From positions 83,055 through 147,054 of the forward strand of contig SUZM01000005.1 in assembly GCA_015059965.1 (NCBI GenBank): DNA of 64,000 nucleotides, given 5' to 3'. A program made the position numbers and the translations under genes. The DNA comes from Rikenellaceae bacterium (GTDB lineage Bacteria; Bacteroidota; Bacteroidia; Bacteroidales; Rikenellaceae). The notes under the pieces were generated by a model. That model made no database searches. It saw only the letters and a program-made list of their open reading frames with translations, and was not told the DNA's origin. This document shows positions 32,585 to 40,574 of the stretch, piece by piece (position 1 is the stretch's first letter; the number at the start of each line of letters is the position of its first letter).

Positions 32585-33553
32585 CTACTCCTTCTTTTCG
32601 GGTTCGTGGTGCATAAAAGACTCGATGTTATAGCGCGGACGATTCTTCACCTCGACATAGATCTTGCCGATATACTCGCCGATCACACCGATTGCCAACA
32701 GCACAATCGAGCCGATGAACCACAGCGAGAGCATCATCGAGGTCCAGCCCGGGACAACCGAATGGACAAAGTAGGAGTAGAGGATGTAGCAGGTCATCAG
32801 CATGCTGACCACCAAGAAGAAGAGTCCTGCACCAATGATCAGGCGAATGGGCCTTACCGAGAAGGAGGTGATTCCGTCCACGGCCAGGTTGAGCATCTTC
32901 GAGAGGGTATATTTCGAGGATCCGGCCTCACGCTCCGAGATCACATCATCGACGGTTGCCGTGCGGTAGCCCAGCAGCGGGACGATCCCTCGAAGGTAGA
33001 GGTTGCGCTCGCCATAGCGCGCGAGTTCATCCAGGGCACGGCGGCTCATCAGACGGAAATCGGCATGGTTCGGGATGGTCTTCAGCCCCATCGAGCTCTG
33101 CAGCGCGTAGAACATTCGCGCCGAGGTACGTTTCAAGAAGGGATCTGCCCGGCGCGAGACCTTCACGCCATAGACGATATCGTGGCCCTCGAGATAGCGG
33201 TCGATCATCTGCTCGATTGCGCCGAGGTCATCCTGCAGGTCGGCATCAATCGTAATCACCGCATCAGCGAGCGAACGCGCCGTCATCATGCCCGCCATGA
33301 TGGCGTTCTGATGGCCGACATTGTGCGCGAGGTTGATGCCCGAGAAGTAGGGATTGCGCCGATGGAGGTCGCAAATGATCTCCCAGGTATTATCGCGCGA
33401 TCCGTCGTTCACAAGCAGCACAAAGCTGTCGGCATCGATCTTTCCTTTGGCCACCAACTCATCCAACAGACGGGTCAGCTTTTCGGCCGAGGAGTAGAGC
33501 ACTTCGTGCTCGTTATAGCAGGGGGATACAATACCTAAACGCATGGTTTTCAT
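32585..33553 (-). CDS. GtrB/DPM1-like lipid-phosphate glycosyltransferase (GT2)
   Basis: A 322-aa GT2 enzyme. The N-terminal GT-A domain has GIVSPCYNEHEVLYSSAEKL, VNDGSRDNTWEI, GHQNAIMAGM and the metal-binding DADLQDD. The C terminus carries two membrane helices (LIIGAGLFFLVVSMLMTCYI and SLWFIGSIVLLAIGVIGEYI) and GKIYVEVKNRPRYNIES, the pattern of bactoprenol glucosyl- or mannosyltransferases. Product: an undecaprenyl-phosphate sugar, donor for the GT87-like protein. The start is ATG 33553, immediately after the deacetylase stop with no gap; 33544 is the alternative. Confidence 0.9.
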   Translation of the reverse strand: MKTMRLGIVSPCYNEHEVLYSSAEKLTRLLDELVAKGKIDADSFVLLVNDGSRDNTWEIICDLHRRNPYFSGINLAHNVGHQNAIMAGMMTARSLADAVITIDADLQDDLGAIEQMIDRYLEGHDIVYGVKVSRRADPFLKRTSARMFYALQSSMGLKTIPNHADFRLMSRRALDELARYGERNLYLRGIVPLLGYRTATVDDVISEREAGSSKYTLSKMLNLAVDGITSFSVRPIRLIIGAGLFFLVVSMLMTCYILYSYFVHSVVPGWTSMMLSLWFIGSIVLLAIGVIGEYIGKIYVEVKNRPRYNIESFMHHEPEKKE

Positions 33554-34393
33554 CTATTTGTTTAGCAATTCCGAATACTTTTGCTCGGCAAACTCCCGAT
33601 AGGTGCCGAAGCGGTGGCCGCGACGCTTGAGATCGTCAATCAGCTCACCCAGGCGCTTGACCATCTTCTCACCCGAATTGTTACGAATGATGAAGGGCAT
33701 TCGTAGTTCGGGGTGGTCGCCAAGCTCATAAAACTCCCAAGGGTGGAAGTAGATTGACAGGTGGCCGTCGTGGTTCAGCGTGCGACGAGCCAATGCACGG
33801 TAGAGCCCCGCCGGCAGGTTGTGGTAAGAGAGCCAAAAGAGCGGGAAACGCAGCCAGGGGGTCACCGAGGCGGGAATCTGCAACACCCCCTCCTTCATAA
33901 AGGGGGTACGGGGCGTGGAGAGGTGCATGTAACGTCCCGGGATGCAGGTGGGGTTGAGCGAGGAGTTGTAACGGTAGCCGGCGCGGGCGATTTCGCCCTC
34001 ATCGACGGGCATCATGCGGGCCTGACGATAACCCACCACGGGCTTGCCGGTCAGGGCCTCGAGGCGCTCCTTCGAGCGGGCCAGATCTTCGGTCTTGAAA
34101 CTCCAGTGCGAACAGCCGTGCGAGGCGATCTCATGCCCCTCGCGGGCGATACGGGCCATCACTTCGGGGGCATGCTCGGCAAAGTCGGCCGTGCAGAAGA
34201 AGGTCGCCCGGATGGCTCCATGCGCTGCCAGGCAGTCCAAAATACGGGTCGTCCCCTCAACCGAGATGGCTACCATCCGGTCAAAAGGGAGCTCCACGCC
34301 ATGCTCACGTGGCACATCAAACTCTTCGGTATCAAAACTCAGCAGCACCATAGGTCTCGAACGTTTGGCATCATTGCCCATCTTTTTAACCAT
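33554..34393 (-). CDS. Polysaccharide deacetylase family protein (NodB homology)
   Basis: The start is placed at ATG 34393 (MVKKMGNDAKRSRPMVLLSF) because a longer frame would run through the purC terminator at 34428-34452. NodB-type motifs: FDTEEFD (metal Asp), HEIASHGCSHWSF (His-x3-His), RQARMMPVDEGE, LSIYFHPWEFY. Family members deacetylate N-acetylated sugars or lipid-linked sugars. It heads the four-gene glycosylation operon and is probably cytoplasmic, as no signal peptide is seen. The arrangement resembles Arn-like lipid modification logic, but this is inference. Confidence 0.85.
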   Translation of the reverse strand: MVKKMGNDAKRSRPMVLLSFDTEEFDVPREHGVELPFDRMVAISVEGTTRILDCLAAHGAIRATFFCTADFAEHAPEVMARIAREGHEIASHGCSHWSFKTEDLARSKERLEALTGKPVVGYRQARMMPVDEGEIARAGYRYNSSLNPTCIPGRYMHLSTPRTPFMKEGVLQIPASVTPWLRFPLFWLSYHNLPAGLYRALARRTLNHDGHLSIYFHPWEFYELGDHPELRMPFIIRNNSGEKMVKRLGELIDDLKRRGHRFGTYREFAEQKYSELLNK

Positions 34394-34427
34394 TAAATCA
34401 ACTTTTAAGGGAGGGTGTGGGTGGAAA

Positions 34428-34452
34428 AAAGAGCCGCACAAGACGGCTCTTT
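34428..34452 (-). terminator. Terminator of purC
   Basis: AAAGAGCCG and CGGCTCTTT (34428-34436, 34444-34452) form a 9-bp stem; the minus-strand transcript then reads a T-run. Confidence 0.8.
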
Positions 34453-34470
34453 AAGAGGTTGCGGTGTCGA

Positions 34471-35427
34471 TTAGAGACTCTTCAGCCACTCGGAGACGTT
34501 GCGTTCGATACGGCTGAGGACATCTTCTGTCTCGGCCTTACAGAACTTCTCGCCCGTAATCTGCTCATAGAGCTCCACATAACGATCGGTAATGCCCTCA
34601 ACGATCTCAGGGGTCATCTCGGGGACCTGCTGGCCCTCTTGTCCCTGAAAACCGTTAGCCATCAGCCACTCGCGCACGAACTCCTTCGAGAGCTGCTTCT
34701 GCTTTTCGCCCTTCTCCAGGCGCTCGGCATAGCCCTCAGCGTAGAAATAACGCGACGAGTCGGGCGTATGGATCTCATCCATCAGGTAGATCTGACCGTT
34801 CTTCTTGCCAAACTCATACTTCGTATCGACCAGGATAAGTCCCATCTTGGCAGCGATTTCGGTGCCGCGCTGGAAGATGGCGCGGGTGTAGGCCTCCAAC
34901 TGCTCATACTCCTCGCGGCTCACCAACCCCTGGGCGATAATCTCCTCCTTCGAGATATCCTCGTCGTGGCCCTCGTCAGCCTTCGTGGTGGGGGTGATGA
35001 TGGGCTCGGGGAACTTCTGGTTCTCGACCATACCCTCAGGCATCTCAACGCCACAAATCGTGCGCTTTCCGGCCTTATACTCTCGCCAGGCATGGCCCGA
35101 GAGGTAGCCGCGGATCACCATCTCCACCTTGTAGGGCTCGCAACGGTGGCCGACCGTCACCATCGGATCGGGTACGGCAATCTTCCAGTTGGGCAAAATA
35201 TCGGCAGTCGCATCAAGGAACTTGGCGGCGATCTGGTTCAGCACCTGGCCCTTGAAGGGGATTCCCTTCGGCAGGACCACGTCAAAAGCAGAGATGCGAT
35301 CCGAAACGACCATCACCAGGTACTCGTCGTTGATGTTATAGACATCGCGCACCTTGCCGACATAGTGTCCCTTCTGTCCCGGGAACTGAAAATCATTTTT
35401 TACAATAGCATTCATCGTAATACTCAT
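34471..35427 (-). CDS. purC: Phosphoribosylaminoimidazole-succinocarboxamide synthase (SAICAR synthetase)
   Basis: Ligates aspartate to CAIR in purine synthesis. The 318-aa product has [68 protein letters not shown] and the C-terminal [15 protein letters not shown] segment, in the longer PurC form of Bacteroidetes. The start is ATG 35427 directly after the proS stop; MNAIVKND, 12 nt later, is an alternative start. It is likely co-transcribed with proS. Confidence 0.95.
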   Translation of the reverse strand: MSITMNAIVKNDFQFPGQKGHYVGKVRDVYNINDEYLVMVVSDRISAFDVVLPKGIPFKGQVLNQIAAKFLDATADILPNWKIAVPDPMVTVGHRCEPYKVEMVIRGYLSGHAWREYKAGKRTICGVEMPEGMVENQKFPEPIITPTTKADEGHDEDISKEEIIAQGLVSREEYEQLEAYTRAIFQRGTEIAAKMGLILVDTKYEFGKKNGQIYLMDEIHTPDSSRYFYAEGYAERLEKGEKQKQLSKEFVREWLMANGFQGQEGQQVPEMTPEIVEGITDRYVELYEQITGEKFCKAETEDVLSRIERNVSEWLKSL

Positions 35428-36912
35428 TTAGTAACTCTTAGCAAACAATACGCGGCGGTGCGAGGGCTTACCCGAGAAGACGCATACGCCCTCCTCATCC
35501 TCGGCATCGACCGGAATACAGCGAATCGTAGCCTTCGTGGCCTCCTTGATCGCCTGCTCGGTCTCAGGCGTGCCATCCCAGTGGGCCGAGATGAAGCCGC
35601 CCTTCTCCTCCAGCACCTTCTGGAACTCCTCCCACGAATCGACCTTCGTGATCATCGAATTGCGGTAGTTGAGCGCCTTCTGGAAGATATTCTCCTGGAT
35701 CTCGGTCATCAGCTTCTCGATCAGATCCTCGAGGCCCTGCTGGCTGACAGTCTCCTTCGTGAGGGTATCGCGACGGGCCAGCTCGATGGTACCGTTCTCC
35801 ATATCGCGGGGGCCCATGGCCAGGCGCACGGGCACGCCCTTGAGCTCATATTCGGCAAACTTGAAGCCCGAACGCACGTTGTCGCGGTCGTCGATCTTAA
35901 CGCTGATGCCGCGCTTCTTGAGCTCGGCAGCGATCTGCTCAAAGCGCTCAACAATCTGCTGCAGCTGCTCGGGGCCCTTGTAGATGGGGACCATCACCAC
36001 CTGAATCGGGGCGAGTTTCGGCGGCAGCACCAGACCGTTGTTGTCGGAGTGGGCCATGATCAGGGCTCCCATCAGACGGGTCGAAACACCCCACGAGGTG
36101 GCCCATACATACTCCTGCTTGCCCTCCTTATTGACATACTGCACATCGAAGGCCTTGGCGAAATTCTGACCCAGGAAGTGCGACGTACCGCTCTGCAGCG
36201 CCTTTCCATCCTGCATCAGGGCCTCGATGGTGAGCGTATCCTCGGCACCGGCAAAGCGCTCGTTGGGCGATTTGTGGCCTACGACCACCGGAACAGCCAT
36301 CCACTGCTCGGCAAACTCCTGATAGACACGGATCATCTTCTCGGCCTCCTGAATGGCCTCCTCACGCGTGGCGTGGGCCGTATGGCCCTCCTGCCACAGG
36401 AACTCGGCCGTGCGCAGGAACAGGCGCGTGCGCATCTCCCAGCGCACCACGTTGGCCCACTGGTTGCACAGGATCGGCAGGTCACGGTAGGACTGGATCC
36501 AATTCTTATAGGTATTCCAGATAATCGTCTCCGAGGTGGGGCGCACGATCAGCTCCTCCTCCAACTTGGCGGCGGGGTCCACCACCACACCATTGCCCTC
36601 GGGGTCGTTCTTCAGACGGTAGTGCGTCACCACGGCGCACTCCTTGGCAAAACCCTCCACATGGCTCGCCTCGCGCGAGAAGAAGGATTTCGGGATGAAG
36701 AGGGGGAAGTAGGCATTCTGGTGGCCCGTAGCCTTGAACATATCGTCCAGGGCACGCTGCATCTTCTCCCAGATGGCGTAGCCATAGGGCTTGATTACCA
36801 TACAACCTCTCACGGCCGAATTTTCGGCCAGGCCGGCCTTCATGACCAGCTCGTTATACCATTGCGAGTAGTTCTCGTCCGACTTGGTTAAGTCTTTCAG
36901 TTCAACTGCCAT
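35428..36912 (-). CDS. proS: Proline--tRNA ligase (type 3, archaeal/eukaryotic-like)
   Basis: Charges tRNA-Pro. At 494 aa this is the short form lacking the bacterial editing insertion. Class II motifs: [20 protein letters not shown] (motif 1 region), [20 protein letters not shown] then [20 protein letters not shown] (motif 2), and [12 protein letters not shown], then [20 protein letters not shown] (motif 3). The anticodon-binding and C-terminal zinc-like domains follow ([38 protein letters not shown]). The promoter at 36939 is preceded by a heptad array. It is first in the proS-purC run. Confidence 0.96.
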   Translation of the reverse strand: MAVELKDLTKSDENYSQWYNELVMKAGLAENSAVRGCMVIKPYGYAIWEKMQRALDDMFKATGHQNAYFPLFIPKSFFSREASHVEGFAKECAVVTHYRLKNDPEGNGVVVDPAAKLEEELIVRPTSETIIWNTYKNWIQSYRDLPILCNQWANVVRWEMRTRLFLRTAEFLWQEGHTAHATREEAIQEAEKMIRVYQEFAEQWMAVPVVVGHKSPNERFAGAEDTLTIEALMQDGKALQSGTSHFLGQNFAKAFDVQYVNKEGKQEYVWATSWGVSTRLMGALIMAHSDNNGLVLPPKLAPIQVVMVPIYKGPEQLQQIVERFEQIAAELKKRGISVKIDDRDNVRSGFKFAEYELKGVPVRLAMGPRDMENGTIELARRDTLTKETVSQQGLEDLIEKLMTEIQENIFQKALNYRNSMITKVDSWEEFQKVLEEKGGFISAHWDGTPETEQAIKEATKATIRCIPVDAEDEEGVCVFSGKPSHRRVLFAKSY

Positions 36913-36938
36913 AATTTACATTGATTTTACTTTGACCG

Positions 36939-36946
36939 CAAAGGTA
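36939..36946 (-). promoter_or_regulatory. Bacteroidetes -7 box (TACCTTTG) for proS-purC
   Basis: A perfect box on the minus strand, 27 bp before the proS start. On its upstream side only 6 bp separate it from a heptad array. Confidence 0.75.
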
Positions 36947-36952
36947 CAAATA

Positions 36953-36985
36953 AATTAGGAATTAGGAATTAGGAATTGGGAATTA
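36953..36985. repeat. Heptad tandem repeat (AATTAGG x4) abutting the proS promoter
   Basis: AATTAGG, AATTAGG, AATTAGG, AATTGGG, then a partial AATTA. It sits upstream of the proS -7 box in the same relative place as the TTTTGAA array upstream of the LysE gene. Confidence 0.85.
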
Positions 36986-37092
36986 TTTTTCCCACAGAAG
37001 TCGTTCCGCACAACTTCCGACTCCCCGCCCCTGATTCAGAGGGGGGAGTTCCCGTGGCGATAAACACCACTCCTAAATAAAGTAGAAGTAAG

Positions 37093-37129
37093 AAGGCGGA
37101 ATCTTTTATATTCCCCTTACATCCGCCTT
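37093..37129 (-). terminator. Possible terminator after glsB
   Basis: AAGGCGGA (37093-37100) and TCCGCCTT (37122-37129) are complementary, with a 21-bp loop. A T-rich stretch follows on the minus strand. The loop is long. Confidence 0.4.
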
Positions 37130-37157
37130 TGCGGCACGTCGTTTTGTGGCTCGTGGG

Positions 37158-38135
37158 CTATTTTGACCCCTCTTTTGACTTTTTTCGACAGGCGAAGGCC
37201 TCGCGGCGGGCAGAGAGGTTTCGGCGCCAGCCGTCCCAGCGCGTGTAGCGCTCCCGCTTTTCGGGGTAGATGTCCTTAAGGGTTACCAGAATTCCTGTCT
37301 CCTCCACATGACCGAAATCGGGATTGATCACCGTATCGAAGAGGCGCATCGTGGGCGAGAGGTTCATATAGAGGTTGATCAGCGGGGGAATCGACTCGCC
37401 GCGTTCGCGCAGGTGCAGCACCAGCTGTCGGTGATTCTCCTCGTAGCTCTCGGCCGTGAAGAGATCTTCGGGGAGCACGCCCTCATAAGGAGGAAGCGTT
37501 TGGATGCCCTGCATAAGTTCTTCGCGATCAGCGAAATAGTGTTCGAGGAAATGAAAGAGAATGGCCCGGGCTTCGCGGTTATAGGTGGGGTACATCGTCA
37601 CCTTGCCGAAGAGGTAGCGCACCTTGGGGTTGAGCACCACTAAGGCTCCGAGGCCGTCCCAAAGGTTGTCGAGCGCATAGAGGCTCTTGGGGTTGCGGCG
37701 GGCCTGGTACTGCAACTGCACAAAGGAGCGGCCAAGCTCGATCGTATGGGGCAGGAAGCGCCGGCGGAAGCGGTCGCTGAAACGGAAGTAGTGCTCAGTC
37801 GAGAGGCACTCGGGGTGGGAGTTGCAACAGACAATGAAGCGGTAACCTCCAACCACCTCCTGGGCCACGGGGTCCCAGACGATCAGCTGGCTGTAGCCTT
37901 CGGGGTGGAGATCCTCGGCATCGATATCGACCTCCTCACCCGTCCCTCCGCCGGCAGCACGAAAGGCCTCTTCGCGCAGACGTCCCACCTCGCGCATCAG
38001 GGCGGGGCAGTCTCCAGCCTCAAAGATATAGATCTCGTTCGAGGCCTTCTTCGTATCACGGATTTTACGTTCGGGGGTCAGCTCCCGAAGCAACTCTTCT
38101 CGGGGTATGGGCTCTATCAACGTCTTCATCTCCAA
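37158..38135 (-). CDS. glsB: Glycine lipid N-acyltransferase GlsB (OlsB-like GNAT)
   Basis: Makes N-acyl-glycine, the first step of glycine lipid synthesis in Bacteroides. The 325-aa product is an OlsB-like protein: IYIFEAGDCPALMREVGRLR, EEAFRAAGGGTGEEVDIDAE, QLIVWDPVAQEVVGGYRFI, IELGRSFVQLQYQ, LWDGLGALVVLNPKVRYLFG and YMNLSPTMRLFDTVINPDFG. Its upstream neighbour in the same direction is a GlsA-like O-acyltransferase, the same pair as in Bacteroides thetaiotaomicron. Start ATG 38135, or MKTL 6 nt later. Its own TATATTTG box lies at 38180. It is cytoplasmic or membrane-associated. Confidence 0.85.
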   Translation of the reverse strand: MEMKTLIEPIPREELLRELTPERKIRDTKKASNEIYIFEAGDCPALMREVGRLREEAFRAAGGGTGEEVDIDAEDLHPEGYSQLIVWDPVAQEVVGGYRFIVCCNSHPECLSTEHYFRFSDRFRRRFLPHTIELGRSFVQLQYQARRNPKSLYALDNLWDGLGALVVLNPKVRYLFGKVTMYPTYNREARAILFHFLEHYFADREELMQGIQTLPPYEGVLPEDLFTAESYEENHRQLVLHLRERGESIPPLINLYMNLSPTMRLFDTVINPDFGHVEETGILVTLKDIYPEKRERYTRWDGWRRNLSARREAFACRKKSKEGSK

Positions 38136-38179
38136 TCAATCTAACTAATCCGAAGCAACAAAACTTCTGTTTTCGAGGA

Positions 38180-38187
38180 CAAATATA
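38180..38187 (-). promoter_or_regulatory. -7 box (TATATTTG) for glsB
   Basis: A perfect box on the minus strand between glsA and glsB, 44 bp before the glsB start. Confidence 0.6.
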
Positions 38188-38212
38188 GGAATTTTTAGGC
38201 TTTTTTGAACAA

Positions 38213-39040
38213 TCAATCCCCATTTTTCTTGAGTTTCTCGCCCAATTCATAGACCTTGCGACGGATGTATTCGGTCTGCTCGCGGGCCGAACCCCGGGCG
38301 TGCAGATCGCTCAACGGGATGGGCTCGCCGACAAGGATGCGGAAGCGCTGGCCGTGCTGGCGGAACATCTCGTCGGCCAGGTAGAGCATCTCGATATTAA
38401 ACTTTACGCCCAGGCGGGTACGGAGGTTCGAGAGGCGGTAGAAGCGGTTTGAGAGGCACCCCTCAACAAAGACGGGGACAATCTCGCGGTGGGTGGCATG
38501 GGCCTTCTTCACGAAATTGGGCTTCCAGGGGGTGTCGCTCACCACCCCCTTATGGCGGCGCGAGCAGAGGCCCGCAGGGAAGGTCAGCACCGGCAGGTCG
38601 CCGTAGAGCACCTCGTCGAAACGACGGGCATACTCCGCACTCTGTGCTCCATGTTTATTGACCGGCACCCAAAGGGGGCACAGGGGTTCGATGTGCATCA
38701 ACAGATCGTTTACAATCACGCGGGCATCGCCGAAGTGGTCGATCAGCTTATCGGCCAGCATCATGCCGTCCATTCCGCCGAAGGGGTGGTTCGAGGCGAA
38801 GAGGTAGCGGCCGTCGCGCGGCAGGCGGTCGAGCCCCTCGATCGTGTAGCTCACCCCCAGGGTCTCGAAGGCGGCATGGATGAAGGTCTGCGGAGCCGAA
38901 TCCCAGTGGCGGGCGATTACCGCGTTGATCTGATCCACATGCAGGATGCGTTTGAGGTAGTTTACCACAAAGCGCGGCACATAACGAGAGGCCTTCGGGG
39001 CCTTCGATTTCAGTACCGCATCGATGTCTATTTGTGCCAT
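38213..39040 (-). CDS. glsA: Glycine lipid O-acyltransferase GlsA-like (lysophospholipid acyltransferase family)
   Basis: The start is ATG 39038-39040 (MAQIDIDAVLKSKAPKASRY), 20 bp after a TATATTTG box; the frame stays open upstream through rsmH only on the wrong strand. The 275-aa PlsC-like protein has the acyltransferase block FASNHPFGGMDGMML, where His and Asp are five residues apart as in hemolysin-like acyltransferases, and the lower motifs VPVNKHGAQ, LTFPAGLCSRRHKG and IVPVFVEGCLSNRFY. The partner of GlsB: it should add the second acyl chain to N-acyl-glycine. Confidence 0.85.
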   Translation of the reverse strand: MAQIDIDAVLKSKAPKASRYVPRFVVNYLKRILHVDQINAVIARHWDSAPQTFIHAAFETLGVSYTIEGLDRLPRDGRYLFASNHPFGGMDGMMLADKLIDHFGDARVIVNDLLMHIEPLCPLWVPVNKHGAQSAEYARRFDEVLYGDLPVLTFPAGLCSRRHKGVVSDTPWKPNFVKKAHATHREIVPVFVEGCLSNRFYRLSNLRTRLGVKFNIEMLYLADEMFRQHGQRFRILVGEPIPLSDLHARGSAREQTEYIRRKVYELGEKLKKNGD

Positions 39041-39059
39041 GTTGAAAAATATATTGGAA

Positions 39060-39067
39060 CAAATATA
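39060..39067 (-). promoter_or_regulatory. -7 box (TATATTTG) for glsA
   Basis: A perfect minus-strand box 20 bp before the glsA start, divergent to the rsmH promoter region. Confidence 0.65.
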
Positions 39068-39090
39068 GTAAGAATTTCCCGTAAATTGAC

Positions 39091-39098
39091 TAACTTTA
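39091..39098 (+). promoter_or_regulatory. Near-consensus -7 box (TAACTTTA) for rsmH and the dcw genes
   Basis: One mismatch to TAnnTTTG, 17 bp before the rsmH ATG, in the 75-bp divergent region shared with glsA. Confidence 0.5.
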
Positions 39099-39115
39099 CA
39101 CCCAAATTTACACAA

Positions 39116-40030
39116 ATGAACTCCACATCGACCCAATATCATACGCCGGTGCTGCTTGAGGAGTCGGTCTCGCTCCTGGATTTGCAGCCTTCGGGTACTT
39201 ATGCCGACCTCACCTTTGGTGGGGGCGGACACTCGCGCCGCATCCTCGAGGGGTTGGGCCCCGAGGGGCATCTCTACAGCTTTGATCAGGATCGCGACAC
39301 GGAGGCCAACGCCCCCCAAGATCCGCGATTCCACTATGTCGCCAGCAACTTCCGATTCCTGCGTGGACAATTGCGCCTGCGCGGAGTAAAGGAGGTGGAT
39401 GGCATTCTAGCCGATTTAGGGGTCTCTTCCCACCACTTCGATGCCACCGAACGAGGCTTCTCGTTTCGCGGCGAAGCGGCCCTGGATATGCGCATGAACC
39501 AGCGCGGACGCCTGACGGCAGCCGATGTGGTCAATCAGTACGACAACGCCTCCCTCAGCCGCATCCTGGGCGACTGGGGCGAACTGGATACCCCCTGGAA
39601 GGTGGCCAACTGCATCGAGCGGGCCCGCAAAGAGCGCCCCTTGGTGACCACAGCCGATCTGGTAGCTGCCGTAGCCCCCTGCACACCCAAAAAGGCCGAG
39701 GCAAAGTTCCTGACCAAACTCTTTCAGGCGCTGCGCATCGAGGTAAACGGGGAGATGGAGGCCCTGAAGATGGCCCTCGAACAGAGCCTTCGGGTATTGA
39801 AGCCCGGCGGGCGACTGGTCGTCATTTCGTACCACTCGTTGGAGGATCGTCTGGTGAAGAATTTTCTCAAGAGCGGCAACTTCGAGGGAGACATCGAGAA
39901 GGATTTCTACGGGCGGACCACCGCTCCGTTCGAGCTCATCACCCGCAAGGCGGTAGTCCCCACAGAAGAGGAGCTGAATCGAAATCCCCGATCGCGCTCG
40001 GCCAAGTTGCGGGCCGCGATCAAATTATAA
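39116..40030 (+). CDS. rsmH: 16S rRNA (cytosine(1402)-N(4))-methyltransferase
   Basis: Methylates N4 of C1402 in 16S rRNA with SAM. The start is ATG 39116 (MNSTSTQYHTPVLLEESVSL). Motifs: YADLTFGGGGHSRRIL (SAM-binding), YSFDQDRDTEANAP, DGILADLGVSSHHFDATERG, FSFRGEAALDMRMNQ and LKPGGRLVVISYHSLEDRLV, with the C-terminal RNPRSRSAKLRAA. At 304 aa it has normal length. It is the first gene of the dcw run; mraZ, which usually precedes it, is absent. Confidence 0.96.
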   Translation: MNSTSTQYHTPVLLEESVSLLDLQPSGTYADLTFGGGGHSRRILEGLGPEGHLYSFDQDRDTEANAPQDPRFHYVASNFRFLRGQLRLRGVKEVDGILADLGVSSHHFDATERGFSFRGEAALDMRMNQRGRLTAADVVNQYDNASLSRILGDWGELDTPWKVANCIERARKERPLVTTADLVAAVAPCTPKKAEAKFLTKLFQALRIEVNGEMEALKMALEQSLRVLKPGGRLVVISYHSLEDRLVKNFLKSGNFEGDIEKDFYGRTTAPFELITRKAVVPTEEELNRNPRSRSAKLRAAIKL

Positions 40031-40058
40031 TCGACCCGCGAAAAGAGTCCCGAATACC

Positions 40059-40571
40059 ATGCAGCACGACACCGATTTCAACCCGATGACCGACGAAGAG
40101 CTCCTGCGCCGACAACAGGAGGAGGAGTTGGCACGCCGTATTCGGCGTGAGGTGCGGCGTGTGCAGCGCGGCGATGCCGACGAAGAGATGGCTGCCGAGG
40201 AGGCCGAGGAGATTCAACAACGCGCCCACCAGGAGGCCCTGGCAGAGCGTGAAAACCAAAGATCGAAGCATCCGTTGCGTGGGCTCATTACCGGCAACAT
40301 CCTGCGCCAGGAGTGGCTGACCGTACACTACCGCTACCCGCTGCTCATCGCCGCGGTCTTTCTGCTCAGCATCGTGGTGATGTTTTGGTCCCTGAGGCTC
40401 GACATGCGCCTCACGCAGACCGAACGCCGGGTACAGCTGTTGCGCGAACGCGCCCTGCACCTGAAGGAGGAGCGCAGCCGCCTGACCAGCCACTCGGCCG
40501 TGGTCGAGGAGCTCCGTCGCCGCAACATTCCGCTGGAAGATCCACGGGTTCCCCACGAAATCATCGACTAA
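40059..40571 (+). CDS. ftsL: FtsL-like cell division protein
   Basis: A 170-aa bitopic protein in the ftsL position between rsmH and the ftsI-type PBP. A long charged cytoplasmic region (RRQQEEELARRIRREVRRVQ) precedes a single membrane helix (YPLLIAAVFLLSIVVMFWSL) and a short periplasmic coiled coil (RLTQTERRVQLLRERALHLK). The sequence is poorly conserved, so the call rests on topology and position. It should act in the divisome with FtsI and FtsW. Confidence 0.75.
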   Translation: MQHDTDFNPMTDEELLRRQQEEELARRIRREVRRVQRGDADEEMAAEEAEEIQQRAHQEALAERENQRSKHPLRGLITGNILRQEWLTVHYRYPLLIAAVFLLSIVVMFWSLRLDMRLTQTERRVQLLRERALHLKEERSRLTSHSAVVEELRRRNIPLEDPRVPHEIID

Positions 40572-40574
40572 ACC

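Noticed and set aside
34417..36891. 824-codon plus-strand open frame opposite purC and proS
   Set aside because: Exact antisense of two well-conserved enzymes; no domain recognisable in the translation.
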